A DNA stretch of 64,000 nt from Alphaproteobacteria bacterium (GCA_018826515.1 JAHKAM010000021.1:1-64000), one strand, 5' to 3'; counted from the stretch's first letter, positions 20,399 to 27,971 are shown. Translations and numbers: made by a program. The notes: a model not told the origin generated them from the letters alone.

Positions 20399-20404
20399 TT
20401 AACC
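20399..20404 (+). promoter_or_regulatory. Possible CtrA half-site between flgI and fliX
   Basis: TTAACC lies in the divergent flgI-fliX region (context GCCGTTAACCAAACGGTGAC). The CtrA consensus is TTAA-N7-TTAA, and the second half is not intact here. In Caulobacter both genes are early (class II) flagellar genes under CtrA, which is the only reason to favour function. Six-base matches occur by chance. Confidence 0.35.
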
Positions 20405-20456
20405 AAACGGTGACAGCCGCCGTCGATGGTCGGGCCATGTGCTGGAGTCCCAATCC

Positions 20457-20882
20457 ATGAAGGTCACAGGCCCGTCCCGACCGTCGTCGGCGCAAGGCCC
20501 GCGTCCGGCGCGCGCCGGCGGCGGCTTTTCCGTGTCATCCGCCGCCCCAGCGTCCACCGCCAGCGCCGCGACGTCCACATCCGCGCCGTCCGCGCTGGCT
20601 GACGTCTCGGCCCTCATGGCCTTGCAGGGCGTGGAGGACGTCACGGAACGGCGGCGGCGGGCGATCCGGCGCGGCGGCGGCCTTCTGGACCGGCTGGAGG
20701 AGCTGAAACTGGCGCTGCTCAGCGGCGAGGCCGGCGACGCCGCCCTGGAGCGGCTGACGCGGACGCTGCGCGAGGAACGCCCCGAGGACGCGGACGCCGG
20801 ACTGACCGCCCTGCTGGACCAGATCGATCTGAGGGCCGCGGTGGAGCTGGCCAAGGCGGATTTACGCCGCACTGCAGCATAA
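20457..20882 (+). CDS. fliX: Flagellar assembly regulator FliX
   Basis: This is a 141-aa protein when started at the ATG at 20457 (MKVTGPSRPSS), which has GGAG upstream. The track GTG at 20439 adds six residues. A low-complexity Ala/Ser/Pro N-terminus (1-45) precedes the conserved helical part ADVSALMALQGVEDVTERRRRAIRRGGGLLDRLEELKLALLSGEAGD and DQIDLRAAVELAKADLRR. FliX couples completion of the early basal body to FlbD/sigma-54-driven hook and filament genes. It is nearly restricted to Caulobacterales and relatives. Divergence from flgI and adjacency to dksA match Caulobacter. Confidence 0.9.
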   Translation: MKVTGPSRPSSAQGPRPARAGGGFSVSSAAPASTASAATSTSAPSALADVSALMALQGVEDVTERRRRAIRRGGGLLDRLEELKLALLSGEAGDAALERLTRTLREERPEDADAGLTALLDQIDLRAAVELAKADLRRTAA

Positions 20883-20991
20883 GTCTTCGTAATCCCTTGA
20901 TAAAGGGCGACGGACGGGCGCCGGGTGATGAAGAAATGTCACGCTCGCGTCAGGACTGTCGGCTTCACCGGTCACGCTCGCGCGAGCGTTG

Positions 20992-21019
20992 TTGCCGCGA
21001 CTCCCGGACCTCCCTATAG
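20992..21019 (+). promoter_or_regulatory. Candidate promoter for dksA
   Basis: TTGCCG (20992-20997) and CTATAG (21014-21019) are 16 bp apart, about 37 bp before the GTG start. An inverted repeat CGCTCGCGCGAGCG lies just upstream (about 20975-20988). This is a motif match only. Confidence 0.35.
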
Positions 21020-21055
21020 GCAGGGCTGCGCCACAGGGGGGCGCTGTTAAAGACC

Positions 21056-21499
21056 GTGAGTGCGACTATGACCGCATTGGCGTCTGTGATTGTCGAGCCG
21101 GCCGCGTACAGGCCGTCCGACAACGAGCCGTTCATGAACGAGCGGCAGCTGGCCTATTTCAAGGGCAAGCTGATGGACTGGAAGGATGACATCCTTCGCG
21201 AGTCCAAGGGGACTGTCGTCAACCTGAAGGCCGAGACGGAGAATCATCCGGACCTGGTCGATCGGGCGTCGTCGGAATCCGACCGGGCGCTGGAGCTTCG
21301 GACCCGCGACCGCCAGCGCAAGCTGATCGCCAAGATCGACGAGGCGTTGCGCCGGATCGAGGACGGCTCCTACGGCTATTGCGAGGAGACCGGCGAGCCG
21401 ATCAGCCTCGGACGGCTGGAGGCCCGCCCGACGGCGACGCTGTCGGTGGAGGCCCAGGAGCGGCACGAGCGCCGCGAACGGGTGCACCGGGACGACTGA
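21056..21499 (+). CDS. dksA: RNA polymerase-binding transcription factor DksA
   Basis: This 147-aa protein has the coiled-coil DksA body, FMNERQLAYFKGKLMDWKDDILRESKGTVVNLKAETENHPDLVDRASSESDRALELRTRDRQRKLIAKIDEALRRI. It includes the tip DxxDxA-like DLVDRAS that enters the polymerase secondary channel. The C-terminal finger reads YGYCEETGEPISLGRL...TLSVEAQERHE, so only one of the four zinc cysteines remains, a state known in alphaproteobacterial DksA. It works with ppGpp on rRNA and amino-acid promoters. The start may be GTG 21056 or ATG 21068. It lies 173 bp after fliX. Confidence 0.93.
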   Translation: MSATMTALASVIVEPAAYRPSDNEPFMNERQLAYFKGKLMDWKDDILRESKGTVVNLKAETENHPDLVDRASSESDRALELRTRDRQRKLIAKIDEALRRIEDGSYGYCEETGEPISLGRLEARPTATLSVEAQERHERRERVHRDD

Positions 21500-21568
21500 C
21501 GGCGCCGAGCCTTGACTTGAGAGGTGCGGAGCGCGACCTACGCGCCTCGCGTTTCCAAGGTTTTCCGC

Positions 21569-22903
21569 ATGTCCGTCAAGGTCCGTTTCGCCCCGTCGCC
21601 GACGGGTAAGCTGCACGTCGGCAATGTCCGCACCGCCCTGGTGAACTGGATGTTCGCGAAAGGGCAGGGCGGCAAGTTCGTCCTGCGCATCGACGACACC
21701 GACCTGGCGCGCTCCACCCCGGAGTTCGAACAGGGCATCGAGGACGACCTGACCTGGCTGGGGCTGGTCTGGGACGAGCGGTACAACCAGTCCAAACGGT
21801 TCGACCGCTATGAAGAGGCCGCCGCCCGGCTGAAGGCCTCGGGCCGGCTCTATCCCTGCTACGACACCTCCGAGGAACTGGACCGCCGCCGCAAGGTGCA
21901 GCTGTCACGCGGCCTGCCGCCGGTCTACGACCGGGCGGCGCTGGACCTGACCGGGGCGGAGAAGGCGGCCTTCGAGGCCGAGGGCCGCAAGCCGCACTGG
22001 CGCTTCAAACTGGACGGCAAGCGGGTCGCCTGGGAGGATCTGGCCCGCGGCCACGCCGAGGTGGACACGACGTCCATGTCGGATCCGGTGCTGATCCGCG
22101 AGGACGGCCTGTTCCTCTACACCCTGCCGTCCGTCGTCGATGACATCGACATGGCGATCACCCATGTCATTCGCGGCGAGGACCACGTCACCAATACCGG
22201 AGCCCAGATCGAGATCTTCGAGGCGCTGGGCGCGGCCGTGCCCGGCTTCGCCCATATGCCGTTGCTGGTCGGGGCCGACGGCCAGGCCCTGTCCAAGCGG
22301 CTGGGATCGCTGTCGATCGCCGAGATGCGCGAGCAGGGCTATGAGCCGATCGCCATCACCAGCCATCTCGGTCGGATCGGCACGTCTGATCCGCTGGAAG
22401 TCGGGACCTCGGTCGAGGCCCTCGGGGCCAGCTTCGCCTTCTCGAAGATGGGCCGGTCGCCGGCGCGCTATGACACGGCCGACCTGGACCGGCTGAACGC
22501 GCAGTCTCTTCATGTGATGGATTATGCGACGGCGCAGCCGCGACTGATCGCGCTGAATGCCGATCTCGGCGAAGCCTTCTGGAACGGGGTGCGGGGCAAC
22601 CTTCAGAAATTCACTGATGTCGTTGAAATGGCGGCTATTGTGAGAGGGCCGGTGACGCCGGTGATCGAGGATGCGACCTTCGCGGCGGCGGCGCTGGCGG
22701 TGCTGCCGGAGACCATCGACGAGACCCTGTGGCCGGTCTGGACGGTGGCGGTCAAGGAAGCCACCGGGGCCAAGGGCAAGGCCCTGTTCATGCCGCTGCG
22801 GATGATGATCACGGGCCAGCAGCATGGGCCGGACATGGCGACGCTGGCGCCGATGATCGGGCGCGAGCGGATCGTGCGTCGCCTCCGGGGCGAGACGGCC
22901 TGA
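21569..22903 (+). CDS. gltX: Glutamate-tRNA ligase
   Basis: This 444-aa class I aminoacyl-tRNA synthetase charges tRNA-Glu. VRFAPSPTGKLHVGN holds the HIGH-type motif (HVGN) near residue 15, and LSKRLGS is the KMSKS-type loop near residue 241. DDTDLARSTPEFEQGIEDDLTWLGL and the C-terminal anticodon-binding helices are normal. I started at the ATG at 21569 because the track start at 21524 adds a non-conserved leader. Alphaproteobacteria often carry two GltX copies, one for tRNA-Gln misacylation. I cannot tell which this is. A strong hairpin terminator follows. Confidence 0.96.
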   Translation: MSVKVRFAPSPTGKLHVGNVRTALVNWMFAKGQGGKFVLRIDDTDLARSTPEFEQGIEDDLTWLGLVWDERYNQSKRFDRYEEAAARLKASGRLYPCYDTSEELDRRRKVQLSRGLPPVYDRAALDLTGAEKAAFEAEGRKPHWRFKLDGKRVAWEDLARGHAEVDTTSMSDPVLIREDGLFLYTLPSVVDDIDMAITHVIRGEDHVTNTGAQIEIFEALGAAVPGFAHMPLLVGADGQALSKRLGSLSIAEMREQGYEPIAITSHLGRIGTSDPLEVGTSVEALGASFAFSKMGRSPARYDTADLDRLNAQSLHVMDYATAQPRLIALNADLGEAFWNGVRGNLQKFTDVVEMAAIVRGPVTPVIEDATFAAAALAVLPETIDETLWPVWTVAVKEATGAKGKALFMPLRMMITGQQHGPDMATLAPMIGRERIVRRLRGETA

Positions 22904-22938
22904 CCGGCTCCAGCCGGCCGACGGTCAATCGAACAGCG

Positions 22939-22971
22939 AAAAGGCCGCTCTCCGAAGAGGGCGGCCTTTTG
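22939..22971. terminator. Bidirectional rho-independent terminator after gltX
   Basis: AAAAGGCCGC and GCGGCCTTTT arms flank a short loop and end in T's, with the matching A's on the other side. It lies between gltX (+) and the convergent small secreted gene (-) and can serve both. Confidence 0.8.
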
Positions 22972-22994
22972 TCACTTCGGGCCTTCAGAAGGCT

Positions 22995-23285
22995 TCAGGC
23001 GTTGCAGGCGGCGATCTGTTCGGCCGTCAGGGCGACGCCCTTGTAGCTGAACGCCGACACCGCGCCGAAGCGGGCCACGACACGACGGCAGGCGCGGGTG
23101 GCGGGTTGGTTGGCGCCGCCGTTGGCGGTGCAGGTCGCGCCTTCGCAGGTCCAGGACGCGCCGTCGATGATGACGCGGGCGGCCGGGGCGCGCGCGGCGT
23201 CGGCGAGAACGGCGCTGGTGGCGGGGGTCTGGGCGAAGGCGGGGGCGGCGGCGAACAGGGCCGCGGCGATGAGCAGAGCACGCAT
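22995..23285 (-). CDS. Small secreted protein, CC_3452-type
   Basis: This 96-aa protein has a Sec signal peptide MRALLIAAALFAAAPAFAQ. A mature domain follows: ARVIIDGASWTCEGATCTANGG...ATRACRRVVARFGAVSAFSYKGVALTAEQIAACNA. Four cysteines (WTCEGATC, RACR, AACN) suggest two disulfides in the periplasm. The pattern fits a family common in Caulobacterales that I believe is labelled CC_3452. I cannot confirm the label here, and no function is known. It is convergent with gltX and shares its terminator. Confidence 0.75.
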   Translation of the reverse strand: MRALLIAAALFAAAPAFAQTPATSAVLADAARAPAARVIIDGASWTCEGATCTANGGANQPATRACRRVVARFGAVSAFSYKGVALTAEQIAACNA

Positions 23286-23412
23286 GGGGAGGTCTCCGGA
23301 TTGGCGGGCGCGGCCATCCGGCCCGCATCACCAGTGTCCGTTTTCATACGCAACTGTCAAGGTGCGTATCTAAAAGCAACGTACGGACGGCTGCTGACTG
23401 ACCAGTGATTAC

Positions 23413-24015
23413 TTATCGCTGATCATGTTGCAAGCTCGGCATGTCGTCCGCACCCTGCATGGCGGCGATCGACTCCTCGACCGTGTCGCAGACGACCCAC
23501 GCCTGGCGGAAGCTGGCGGGTGTCATGCCCTCGGCGATGCTGTGCTCCATCACGGCCAGGAGCGGCTCCCAGAAGCCGTTGAGATTCAGAAAGATGACGG
23601 GTTTGGAATGCAGGTCCAGCCGCTTCCACGACAGGACTTCGATGACCTCTTCCAGGGTGCCGACGCCGCCGGGGGCGACCACGAAGGCGTCGGACTGGTC
23701 ATACATGATGGTCTTGCGCTCGTGCATCGAGGGCACGATCAGGGTCTCGACGTCGTCGAAGAGGCGTTCCCGGCTGCGCAGGAAGCCCGGCATGACGCCC
23801 AGCACCCGGCCGCCGGCCTCGTGCGCCGCCCGGGCCGAGGCGCCCATCAGGCCAACGCCGCCGCCGCCATAGACCAGCCGCCAGCCGGCCCTGGCCGTCT
23901 GCTCCCCGAAGGCGCGCGCCGCGGCGGTGTAGGCCGGGTCGGACAGGTCCGACGAACCGCAGAAGAGGCAGACGGACTTGCCGTCGAAGGGCTGGATGGC
24001 GACAGGCGTAGACAT
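23413..24015 (-). CDS. LOG family (lysine decarboxylase-like) protein
   Basis: This is a 200-aa protein when started at the ATG at 24015 (MSTPVAIQPFDGKSVCLFCGSS). The track start adds 26 unlikely residues. It shows the Rossmann motifs LVYGGGGVGLMGASARAAHEAGGRVLGVMP and the diagnostic PGGVGTLEEVIEVLSWKRLDLHSKPV. LOG proteins release free-base cytokinin-like products from nucleotide monophosphates by phosphoribohydrolase activity. In bacteria the physiological substrate is usually unknown. MHERK, with R and E near the active site, is conserved. It is probably monocistronic. Confidence 0.9.
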   Translation of the reverse strand: MSTPVAIQPFDGKSVCLFCGSSDLSDPAYTAAARAFGEQTARAGWRLVYGGGGVGLMGASARAAHEAGGRVLGVMPGFLRSRERLFDDVETLIVPSMHERKTIMYDQSDAFVVAPGGVGTLEEVIEVLSWKRLDLHSKPVIFLNLNGFWEPLLAVMEHSIAEGMTPASFRQAWVVCDTVEESIAAMQGADDMPSLQHDQR

Positions 24016-24087
24016 GGGGCCTCGGGAACGGATGGGAGACAGCGGACGCCTCGGCGCGCTATCTGGGCGGATACTCCTAGCGGTCGG

Positions 24088-24852
24088 ATGCACGCGATGA
24101 AACGGGCCATGTTCGGCAGGACGACCACAGCGTTGCTGGCCTGTATCGCCAGCGCGGCCTGTTCACCGCCGGCGGCGCCGGAAGCGGACAAGGCGCAAAG
24201 CCCCGCCGCGGCCGCCGGCTGGACCCGGCCGCCCATGATTCGCTCGGTGCAGCGGACGACGGACGGCCTGATCTTCAGCGGCGAGGCGGAGCCCGGGGCG
24301 CGTGTCGTCCTGCGCAGCGAGTCCGGTCCGGCCCACGCCGCGGCGGCCGACGCGGACGGCCGGTTCGAGATTCGCATGACGTCCCCCGCGGGCGATCTGC
24401 TGCTGCGGCCGGAGACCCAGGTCGGGCAGGACGCCGCGCCTTCGCCAGACCGACTGTTGATCATCGCCGGCGGGCGCGGGCCGGTCGCGGTCCTGAGGGC
24501 GGGTGGGGCGACCCGCCGACTCGACGCGGCCCCGGCGCTGGGGGCGGTCGACAGCGACGGCCGGATGCGGCTGGTCTCGGGAGAGGGCGCGCCGGGGAGC
24601 GCGCCGATCGAGCTGCAGGCCGGCGGCGAGACGGGCCAGGTCACCCCGGACGCCGCCGGACGCTGGAGCCTGGTCCTGCCGCCGGCAGCCGGGCCGGACG
24701 CGATCCGGGTCGGCGGTCGCGATTTTGTGTGGCCAGGGGACGGGCCGGACGGCGCAGCGTTCAGCGTCGAGCGGGCGGGCACAGGCTGGCGGGTGAACTG
24801 GAGCGGCCCGGCAGGCGGCCGGCAGTCCACCTGGCTGCCCGACCCCGCGTGA
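24088..24852 (+). CDS. Putative lipoprotein with carboxypeptidase-regulatory-like repeats
   Basis: This is a 254-aa protein when started at the ATG at 24088 (24097 is an alternative). MHAMKRAMFGRTTTALLACIASAAC is a type II signal with lipobox ASAAC. The mature part contains two similar beta-rich stretches, IFSGEAEPGARVVLRSESG...DADGRFEIRM and PIELQAGGETGQVTPDAAGRWSLVLPP. These resemble Ig-like/CNA-B or bacterial carboxypeptidase-regulatory folds. The protein is Ala/Gly-rich and the function is unknown. It is divergent from the LOG gene. A CtrA-like motif begins five bases after its stop. Confidence 0.7.
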   Translation: MHAMKRAMFGRTTTALLACIASAACSPPAAPEADKAQSPAAAAGWTRPPMIRSVQRTTDGLIFSGEAEPGARVVLRSESGPAHAAAADADGRFEIRMTSPAGDLLLRPETQVGQDAAPSPDRLLIIAGGRGPVAVLRAGGATRRLDAAPALGAVDSDGRMRLVSGEGAPGSAPIELQAGGETGQVTPDAAGRWSLVLPPAAGPDAIRVGGRDFVWPGDGPDGAAFSVERAGTGWRVNWSGPAGGRQSTWLPDPA

Positions 24853-24856
24853 ACGG

Positions 24857-24873
24857 TTTACGGCTGATTAACC
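24857..24873 (+). promoter_or_regulatory. CtrA-like binding site
   Basis: TTTACGGCTGATTAACC matches the CtrA consensus TTAA-N7-TTAACC with one mismatch (TTTA) and the correct seven-base spacing. It sits after the lipoprotein stop and before a stretch ending in a strong terminator, with no coding gene on the plus strand until 25136. It could drive a short non-coding RNA. Confidence 0.5.
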
Positions 24874-24879
24874 AATTCA

Positions 24880-24965
24880 CGGCATCGGAAGGGTGTCTTC
24901 CATCTTCGAGGACACCCACCATCACCGAACTTCTTCAGCCCGGCGCTCGCGTCGGGCTTTTTTTC
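24880..24965 (+). ncRNA. Candidate small RNA with two stem-loops
   Basis: After the CtrA-like site the DNA can form GGGTGTC...GACACCC (24890-24917), then a pyrimidine-rich single strand, then an AGCCCG...CGGGCT hairpin followed by seven T's. No ORF is supported. The layout (regulatory site, hairpin, unpaired region, intrinsic terminator) is that of a trans-acting sRNA of roughly 85 nt. The simpler reading is the 3' UTR and terminator of the lipoprotein gene. Confidence 0.4.
24937..24965 (+). terminator. Rho-independent terminator
   Basis: AGCCCG-GCGCTCGCGT-CGGGCT is followed by TTTTTTT. It is oriented for plus-strand transcripts, either the lipoprotein mRNA or the candidate sRNA. It also insulates them from the minus-strand tRNA-Asn that follows. 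Confidence 0.85.
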
Positions 24966-24990
24966 GGTCTGACCCTGTGGGGGGAAAGAG

Positions 24991-25065
24991 TGGCTCCGCG
25001 GGTAGGATTCGAACCTACGACCAGCCGATTAACAGTCGGCTGCTCTACCACTGAGCTACCGCGGA
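24991..25065 (-). tRNA. tRNA-Asn (anticodon GTT)
   Basis: On the minus strand the acceptor TCCGCGG pairs with CCGCGGA. The D arm GCTCAGTGGTAGAGC, the anticodon stem-loop CCGACTGTTAATCGG with GTT, and the T arm with GGTTCGAATCC are all normal. CCA is encoded (plus-strand TGG at 24991-24993). Confidence 0.96.
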
Positions 25066-25135
25066 ACACTTCCTCTCGGGAAGGCGGGCGCTATAGCAGC
25101 GCGAGTCAGACTGACGCAACGGGAAATATCCGATC

Positions 25136-25939
25136 TTGGCCCTGATCCGCATCGACGACCCCGACGATCCACGCATCGCCGGCTTCCGCGACATCCGCGA
25201 GCGGGACCTCACGGGCAGGCAGGGGCTGTTCGTGGCCGAGGGCGAGGTGGTTCTGAACGTGCTGTTGTCGGACCGTTCGCTGTGCCGTCCGGTCGCGCTT
25301 TTACTGGACAGCAAGCGGGTCGAGGGGCTGGCGGCGGTGCTGGCGAGAGCCGCTTCGGACACGCCCGTCTATGTAGCGGAACAGTCTGTGCTTGATTCGA
25401 TCGCCGGTTTTCATCTGCATCGCGGCATTCTGGCCCTGGGGGAAAAGCCCCCGGCGCTGGCGTTGGAGACCTGTCTGGACGCCATGGGCCCGGACGCCGT
25501 GGTCGTGGCTGCCTGCGGAATCGGCAATCACGACAATATGGGTGGAATCTTCCGCAACGCCGCCGCCTTCGGCGCCGCGGCGGTCCTGCTGGATGGGCGC
25601 TGTTGCGATCCCTTCTACCGAAAGGCCATCCGGGTGTCGGTGGGCGCGGTGCTGAGGACGCCCATGGCGACCGGACTGGACGCCCTGGACATGATCGACG
25701 GCCTGGGGGCCGCGGGCTTCGAGGTTGCCGCGCTGACGCCGGGCGCATCCGATGCCCTGGAGTCCCTGCCCCGGGGCGGGCGGATCGCCGTGGTCCTGGG
25801 TCCCGAGGGGCCTGGACTGTCGGCGGCGGTGATCGGGCGATGCCGGCCGGTCGGGATTCCCATGTCAGGCGGCTTCGATTCGCTGAACGTTTCGGCCGCC
25901 AGTGGAATCGCACTGCACCATTTCACCCGTCGGGCGTAA
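25136..25939 (+). CDS. SpoU/TrmH family RNA 2'-O-methyltransferase
   Basis: This 267-aa protein starts at a TTG. Its N-terminal substrate-binding part is RDLTGRQGLFVAEGEVVLNVLL. The SPOUT knot motifs are all present: motif 1 GIGNHDNMGGIFRNAAAFGA, motif 2 VVLGPEGPGLS and motif 3 SLNVSAASGIALHHF. It should place a 2'-O-methyl group on rRNA or tRNA using S-adenosylmethionine, but the target site cannot be read from sequence. It is divergent from tRNA-Asn across about 70 bp. Confidence 0.9.
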   Translation: MALIRIDDPDDPRIAGFRDIRERDLTGRQGLFVAEGEVVLNVLLSDRSLCRPVALLLDSKRVEGLAAVLARAASDTPVYVAEQSVLDSIAGFHLHRGILALGEKPPALALETCLDAMGPDAVVVAACGIGNHDNMGGIFRNAAAFGAAAVLLDGRCCDPFYRKAIRVSVGAVLRTPMATGLDALDMIDGLGAAGFEVAALTPGASDALESLPRGGRIAVVLGPEGPGLSAAVIGRCRPVGIPMSGGFDSLNVSAASGIALHHFTRRA

Positions 25940-26029
25940 ATCGATCACGGAATTGCGATTAACGCTTTGTACACCTTGATGAACCGGCAAAGCTGTGTCG
26001 CTGTGTGAGGGTCCGGGGGGAGTTCAATC

Positions 26030-26152
26030 ATGTTTGGTGGCGTTTTTGTCTTCATTCACCGCAATGCGCGGGTCGCGCTGGCGGTGTGTATCGTCGCGGC
26101 GGGCGTGAGCGCCGCCAGCGTCATCGGCTGGATAACCGCGCCGGTCGCCTGA
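26030..26152 (+). CDS. Putative 40-aa membrane protein
   Basis: An ATG preceded by GGGGGGAG at an ideal distance opens MFGGVFVFIHRNARVALAVCIVAAGVSAASVIGWITAPVA. This is a single hydrophobic helix after a short basic segment. It is below the ORF-track cutoff. The ribosome site and the clean helix favour a real small protein. I do not recognise the family. It occupies the gap between the SpoU gene and the next minus-strand gene. Confidence 0.6.
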   Translation: MFGGVFVFIHRNARVALAVCIVAAGVSAASVIGWITAPVA

Positions 26153-26174
26153 CCGGACCTGCAGACCGCTACGC

Positions 26175-26609
26175 TCACTCCCTGCTGCCGGCGTCACCGA
26201 CGGCCGGCTCGGCGGCCTTGCGTTCCCGCCAGAAAATGCCGGCGATCAGCGCCAGCAGGACCGCATCGCCCCAGACATAGTAGGCCGTGACATAGGCCCA
26301 CTGCTCCAGTTCGTGGAAGCGGACGAAGGCCAGATGGTTGGCCATCAGTAGAAACTGGAAGGCGGTCGCCCAGATCGTCCACTGGCGCCTCGAATAGAGG
26401 GCCAGATAGAGCAGAAACAGCAGGGTCGCGCCGTCGAGCCCGATGGGCACCCAGGGCGGGTTCAGCGAGTCAAAGGGCGCGAGGGTCGTTCCGATCCAGA
26501 CGAGGACCAGAACGGCCGCCGTCGCGCGTTCCCACCTTCCGCCGCGCCAGGTCGCGAGCGCGGCGGACACGATGAGCAGGGCAAGGGAGACCGCATAGAT
26601 CGGCGACAT
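26175..26609 (-). CDS. Small integral membrane protein
   Basis: This 144-aa protein has four predicted helices: YAVSLALLIVSAALATW, TAAVLVLVWIGTTL, GATLLFLLYLALYS and AVLLALIAGIFWRE. A loop with NHLAFVRFHELEQWAYVTAYYVWGD lies between. No family motif is recognised. It lies 17 bp after the next gene upstream on the same strand, so the two may be co-transcribed. Confidence 0.65.
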   Translation of the reverse strand: MSPIYAVSLALLIVSAALATWRGGRWERATAAVLVLVWIGTTLAPFDSLNPPWVPIGLDGATLLFLLYLALYSRRQWTIWATAFQFLLMANHLAFVRFHELEQWAYVTAYYVWGDAVLLALIAGIFWRERKAAEPAVGDAGSRE

Positions 26610-26626
26610 CCCCCGGCATCGCCAAA

Positions 26627-26974
26627 TCAGGAGACGAGCGCAAGCCCCGTGGGACGCGGGAGCGGTTCGTCGGACTTCTCCAATCCGCCCATCTGAACGC
26701 TCCGCCAGGAGGTGTTCCGTTTCACATCGGCCAAGGCCTCGTGCAGTGCGACCATGGCGCGCTGAGCCCCGATCTGGGCGGCGACGGCGTCGGCCAGGGC
26801 GTCGAAGGCGGCCTGTCCGACGGTCGCGGAGAGACCGGCTTCCCGCCGGCTTCGGGTCAGGGACTGGGCCAGCCGACCGAGCTGGCTGACGGCTTCATCC
26901 TGGCTGGCCTCGGCCTGAAACAGGTCCGACGCCAGGCGCGCGACAACGGTCGCCGCATGTTCGCTGCGTTTCAT
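26627..26974 (-). CDS. Hypothetical helical protein
   Basis: This is a 115-aa protein when started at the ATG at 26974, which has an AGGTGAG ribosome site. The track start adds 28 residues overlapping the upstream gene. It is Ala-rich and almost entirely helical (VVARLASDLFQAEASQDEAVSQLGRLAQSLTRSRREAG and FDALADAVAAQIGAQRAMVALHEALADVKR), probably forming a coiled coil. Function unknown. Confidence 0.65.
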   Translation of the reverse strand: MKRSEHAATVVARLASDLFQAEASQDEAVSQLGRLAQSLTRSRREAGLSATVGQAAFDALADAVAAQIGAQRAMVALHEALADVKRNTSWRSVQMGGLEKSDEPLPRPTGLALVS

Positions 26975-27005
26975 TCGCTCACCTATCTTCGAGAAGCGGC
27001 GCGGA

Positions 27006-27635
27006 TCAGTTCCCGTAGCGGATGCCTTGCAGGACGAAGGCGAACCGCTCCGCGCCAATGACGCTCGTCAGGACCAGGGCGGCTACTGCCGCAATGGAGA
27101 AGACGAACAGGACGCGTCCGAGGACCTCATGTCCGATTCCAGGGGTTGGAAACCTGTATCCAGCAGGGCCGCCCCGATGTGCAGGATCTCCCTGAAGGTC
27201 GCTTCCGGAGAGAGGAAGGCCGCCTGTTTGCGGGTTCCCCCGACCAGATGGTTGACCATCATCTGCTTCACCGGCGTATCGGCCAGCGAGAGAAGCACGG
27301 TCTGAAGTTCCGCCCAGCTGATGCCGGGCACCTGTCCCTGTGTGTCGGTCATGGATGATCCCTTTCGCCGGACCAGAAGACCCGGCGGCGGGGTCGGCGG
27401 CGATTGGGATCGGTTCGGATACCGAGTCATCCGGAAGCTGCCCGGCCAGCAGGAGGAGGGCCGCGTCGACCCGTCCGGACGCCCTGAGCTTGCGCGCGGC
27501 GTTCTCGCAATGGCGATCGACCGTCGAGGGCTTGATGCCCAGGCGGCGCGCGATCTGTTTGGAGTTCATGTGAGCGTGCACGAGGCGCAGACATTCGCGC
27601 TCACGCTCGGTCAGTCGATCGCTACGGCTCGGCAT
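27006..27635 (-). CDS. LuxR-type HTH regulator with C-terminal membrane helix
   Basis: This 209-aa frame starts with a LuxR-type helix-turn-helix, LTERERECLRLVHAHMNSKQIARRLGIKPSTVDRHCENAARKLRASGR (residues 8-55). It ends with one membrane helix VLGRVLFVFSIAAVAALVLTSVIGAERFAF. Short LuxR-HTH proteins with a C-terminal anchor are common in Caulobacterales. The middle (about 95-165) reads as Gly/Arg/Asp-rich low complexity, while another frame over the same bases looks far more protein-like (see the next entry). The gene may therefore be intact with a linker, overlapped, or rearranged. Confidence 0.6.
   Translation of the reverse strand: MPSRSDRLTERERECLRLVHAHMNSKQIARRLGIKPSTVDRHCENAARKLRASGRVDAALLLLAGQLPDDSVSEPIPIAADPAAGSSGPAKGIIHDRHTGTGARHQLGGTSDRASLAGRYAGEADDGQPSGRGNPQTGGLPLSGSDLQGDPAHRGGPAGYRFPTPGIGHEVLGRVLFVFSIAAVAALVLTSVIGAERFAFVLQGIRYGN
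27083..27352 (-). CDS. Overlapping or displaced 89-aa reading frame inside the HTH gene
   Basis: Starting at an ATG with AAGGGA eight bases upstream, the frame encodes MTDTQGQVPGISWAELQTVL and continues with LADTPVKQMMVNHLVGGTRKQAAFLSPEATFREILHIGAALLDTGFQPLES. Composition and GC-rich third positions look like real coding, unlike the same stretch in the HTH frame. It then runs to a stop inside the membrane-helix part of the HTH frame. It could be a genuine overlapping gene, or one piece of a protein split by a frameshift. I recognise no domain. Confidence 0.5.
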   Translation of the reverse strand: MTDTQGQVPGISWAELQTVLLSLADTPVKQMMVNHLVGGTRKQAAFLSPEATFREILHIGAALLDTGFQPLESDMRSSDASCSSSPLRQ

Positions 27636-27760
27636 CGGCGCCCCCCGGCTCGAGGCGACTTAACCACGACTGGGCGGTCCCCGGAATGGGGAATTCCGCA
27701 CCCGAACGCCATCGACGCGGGACGGCGCGTATCCGGGGGGTTGAAAGGATGAAATCGCGA

Positions 27761-27834
27761 TGGAGGCCTGACCGAGAATCGAACTCGGGTGCAAGGATTT
27801 GCAGTCCTCTGCGTAACCACTCCGCCATCAGGCC
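27761..27834 (-). tRNA. tRNA-Cys (anticodon GCA)
   Basis: On the minus strand the acceptor GGCCTGA pairs with TCAGGCC. The anticodon loop has ACTGCAAAT with GCA. The T arm is CCGAGTTCGATTCTCGG. CCA is encoded (TGG at 27761-27763 on plus). Confidence 0.96.
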
Positions 27835-27889
27835 CTGGGCCGTTGAAAACGGCCACGCCATCGCGAGGGGCGTTCGCTATCAGATCGGA

Positions 27890-27917
27890 TTGTCCCCCGC
27901 AACGCACAGACCTATAA
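27890..27917 (+). promoter_or_regulatory. Candidate promoter for the Pcm-like/tolC operon
   Basis: TTGTCC (27890-27895) and CTATAA (27912-27917) are separated by 16 bp, about 55 bp before the ATG at 27972. This is a sigma-70-type match only. Confidence 0.4.
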
Positions 27918-27971
27918 GCGCGCGAGAATTCCCGGCCGTCGCCGGGCGCCCAAGCCGCAGGATCACCCGCC

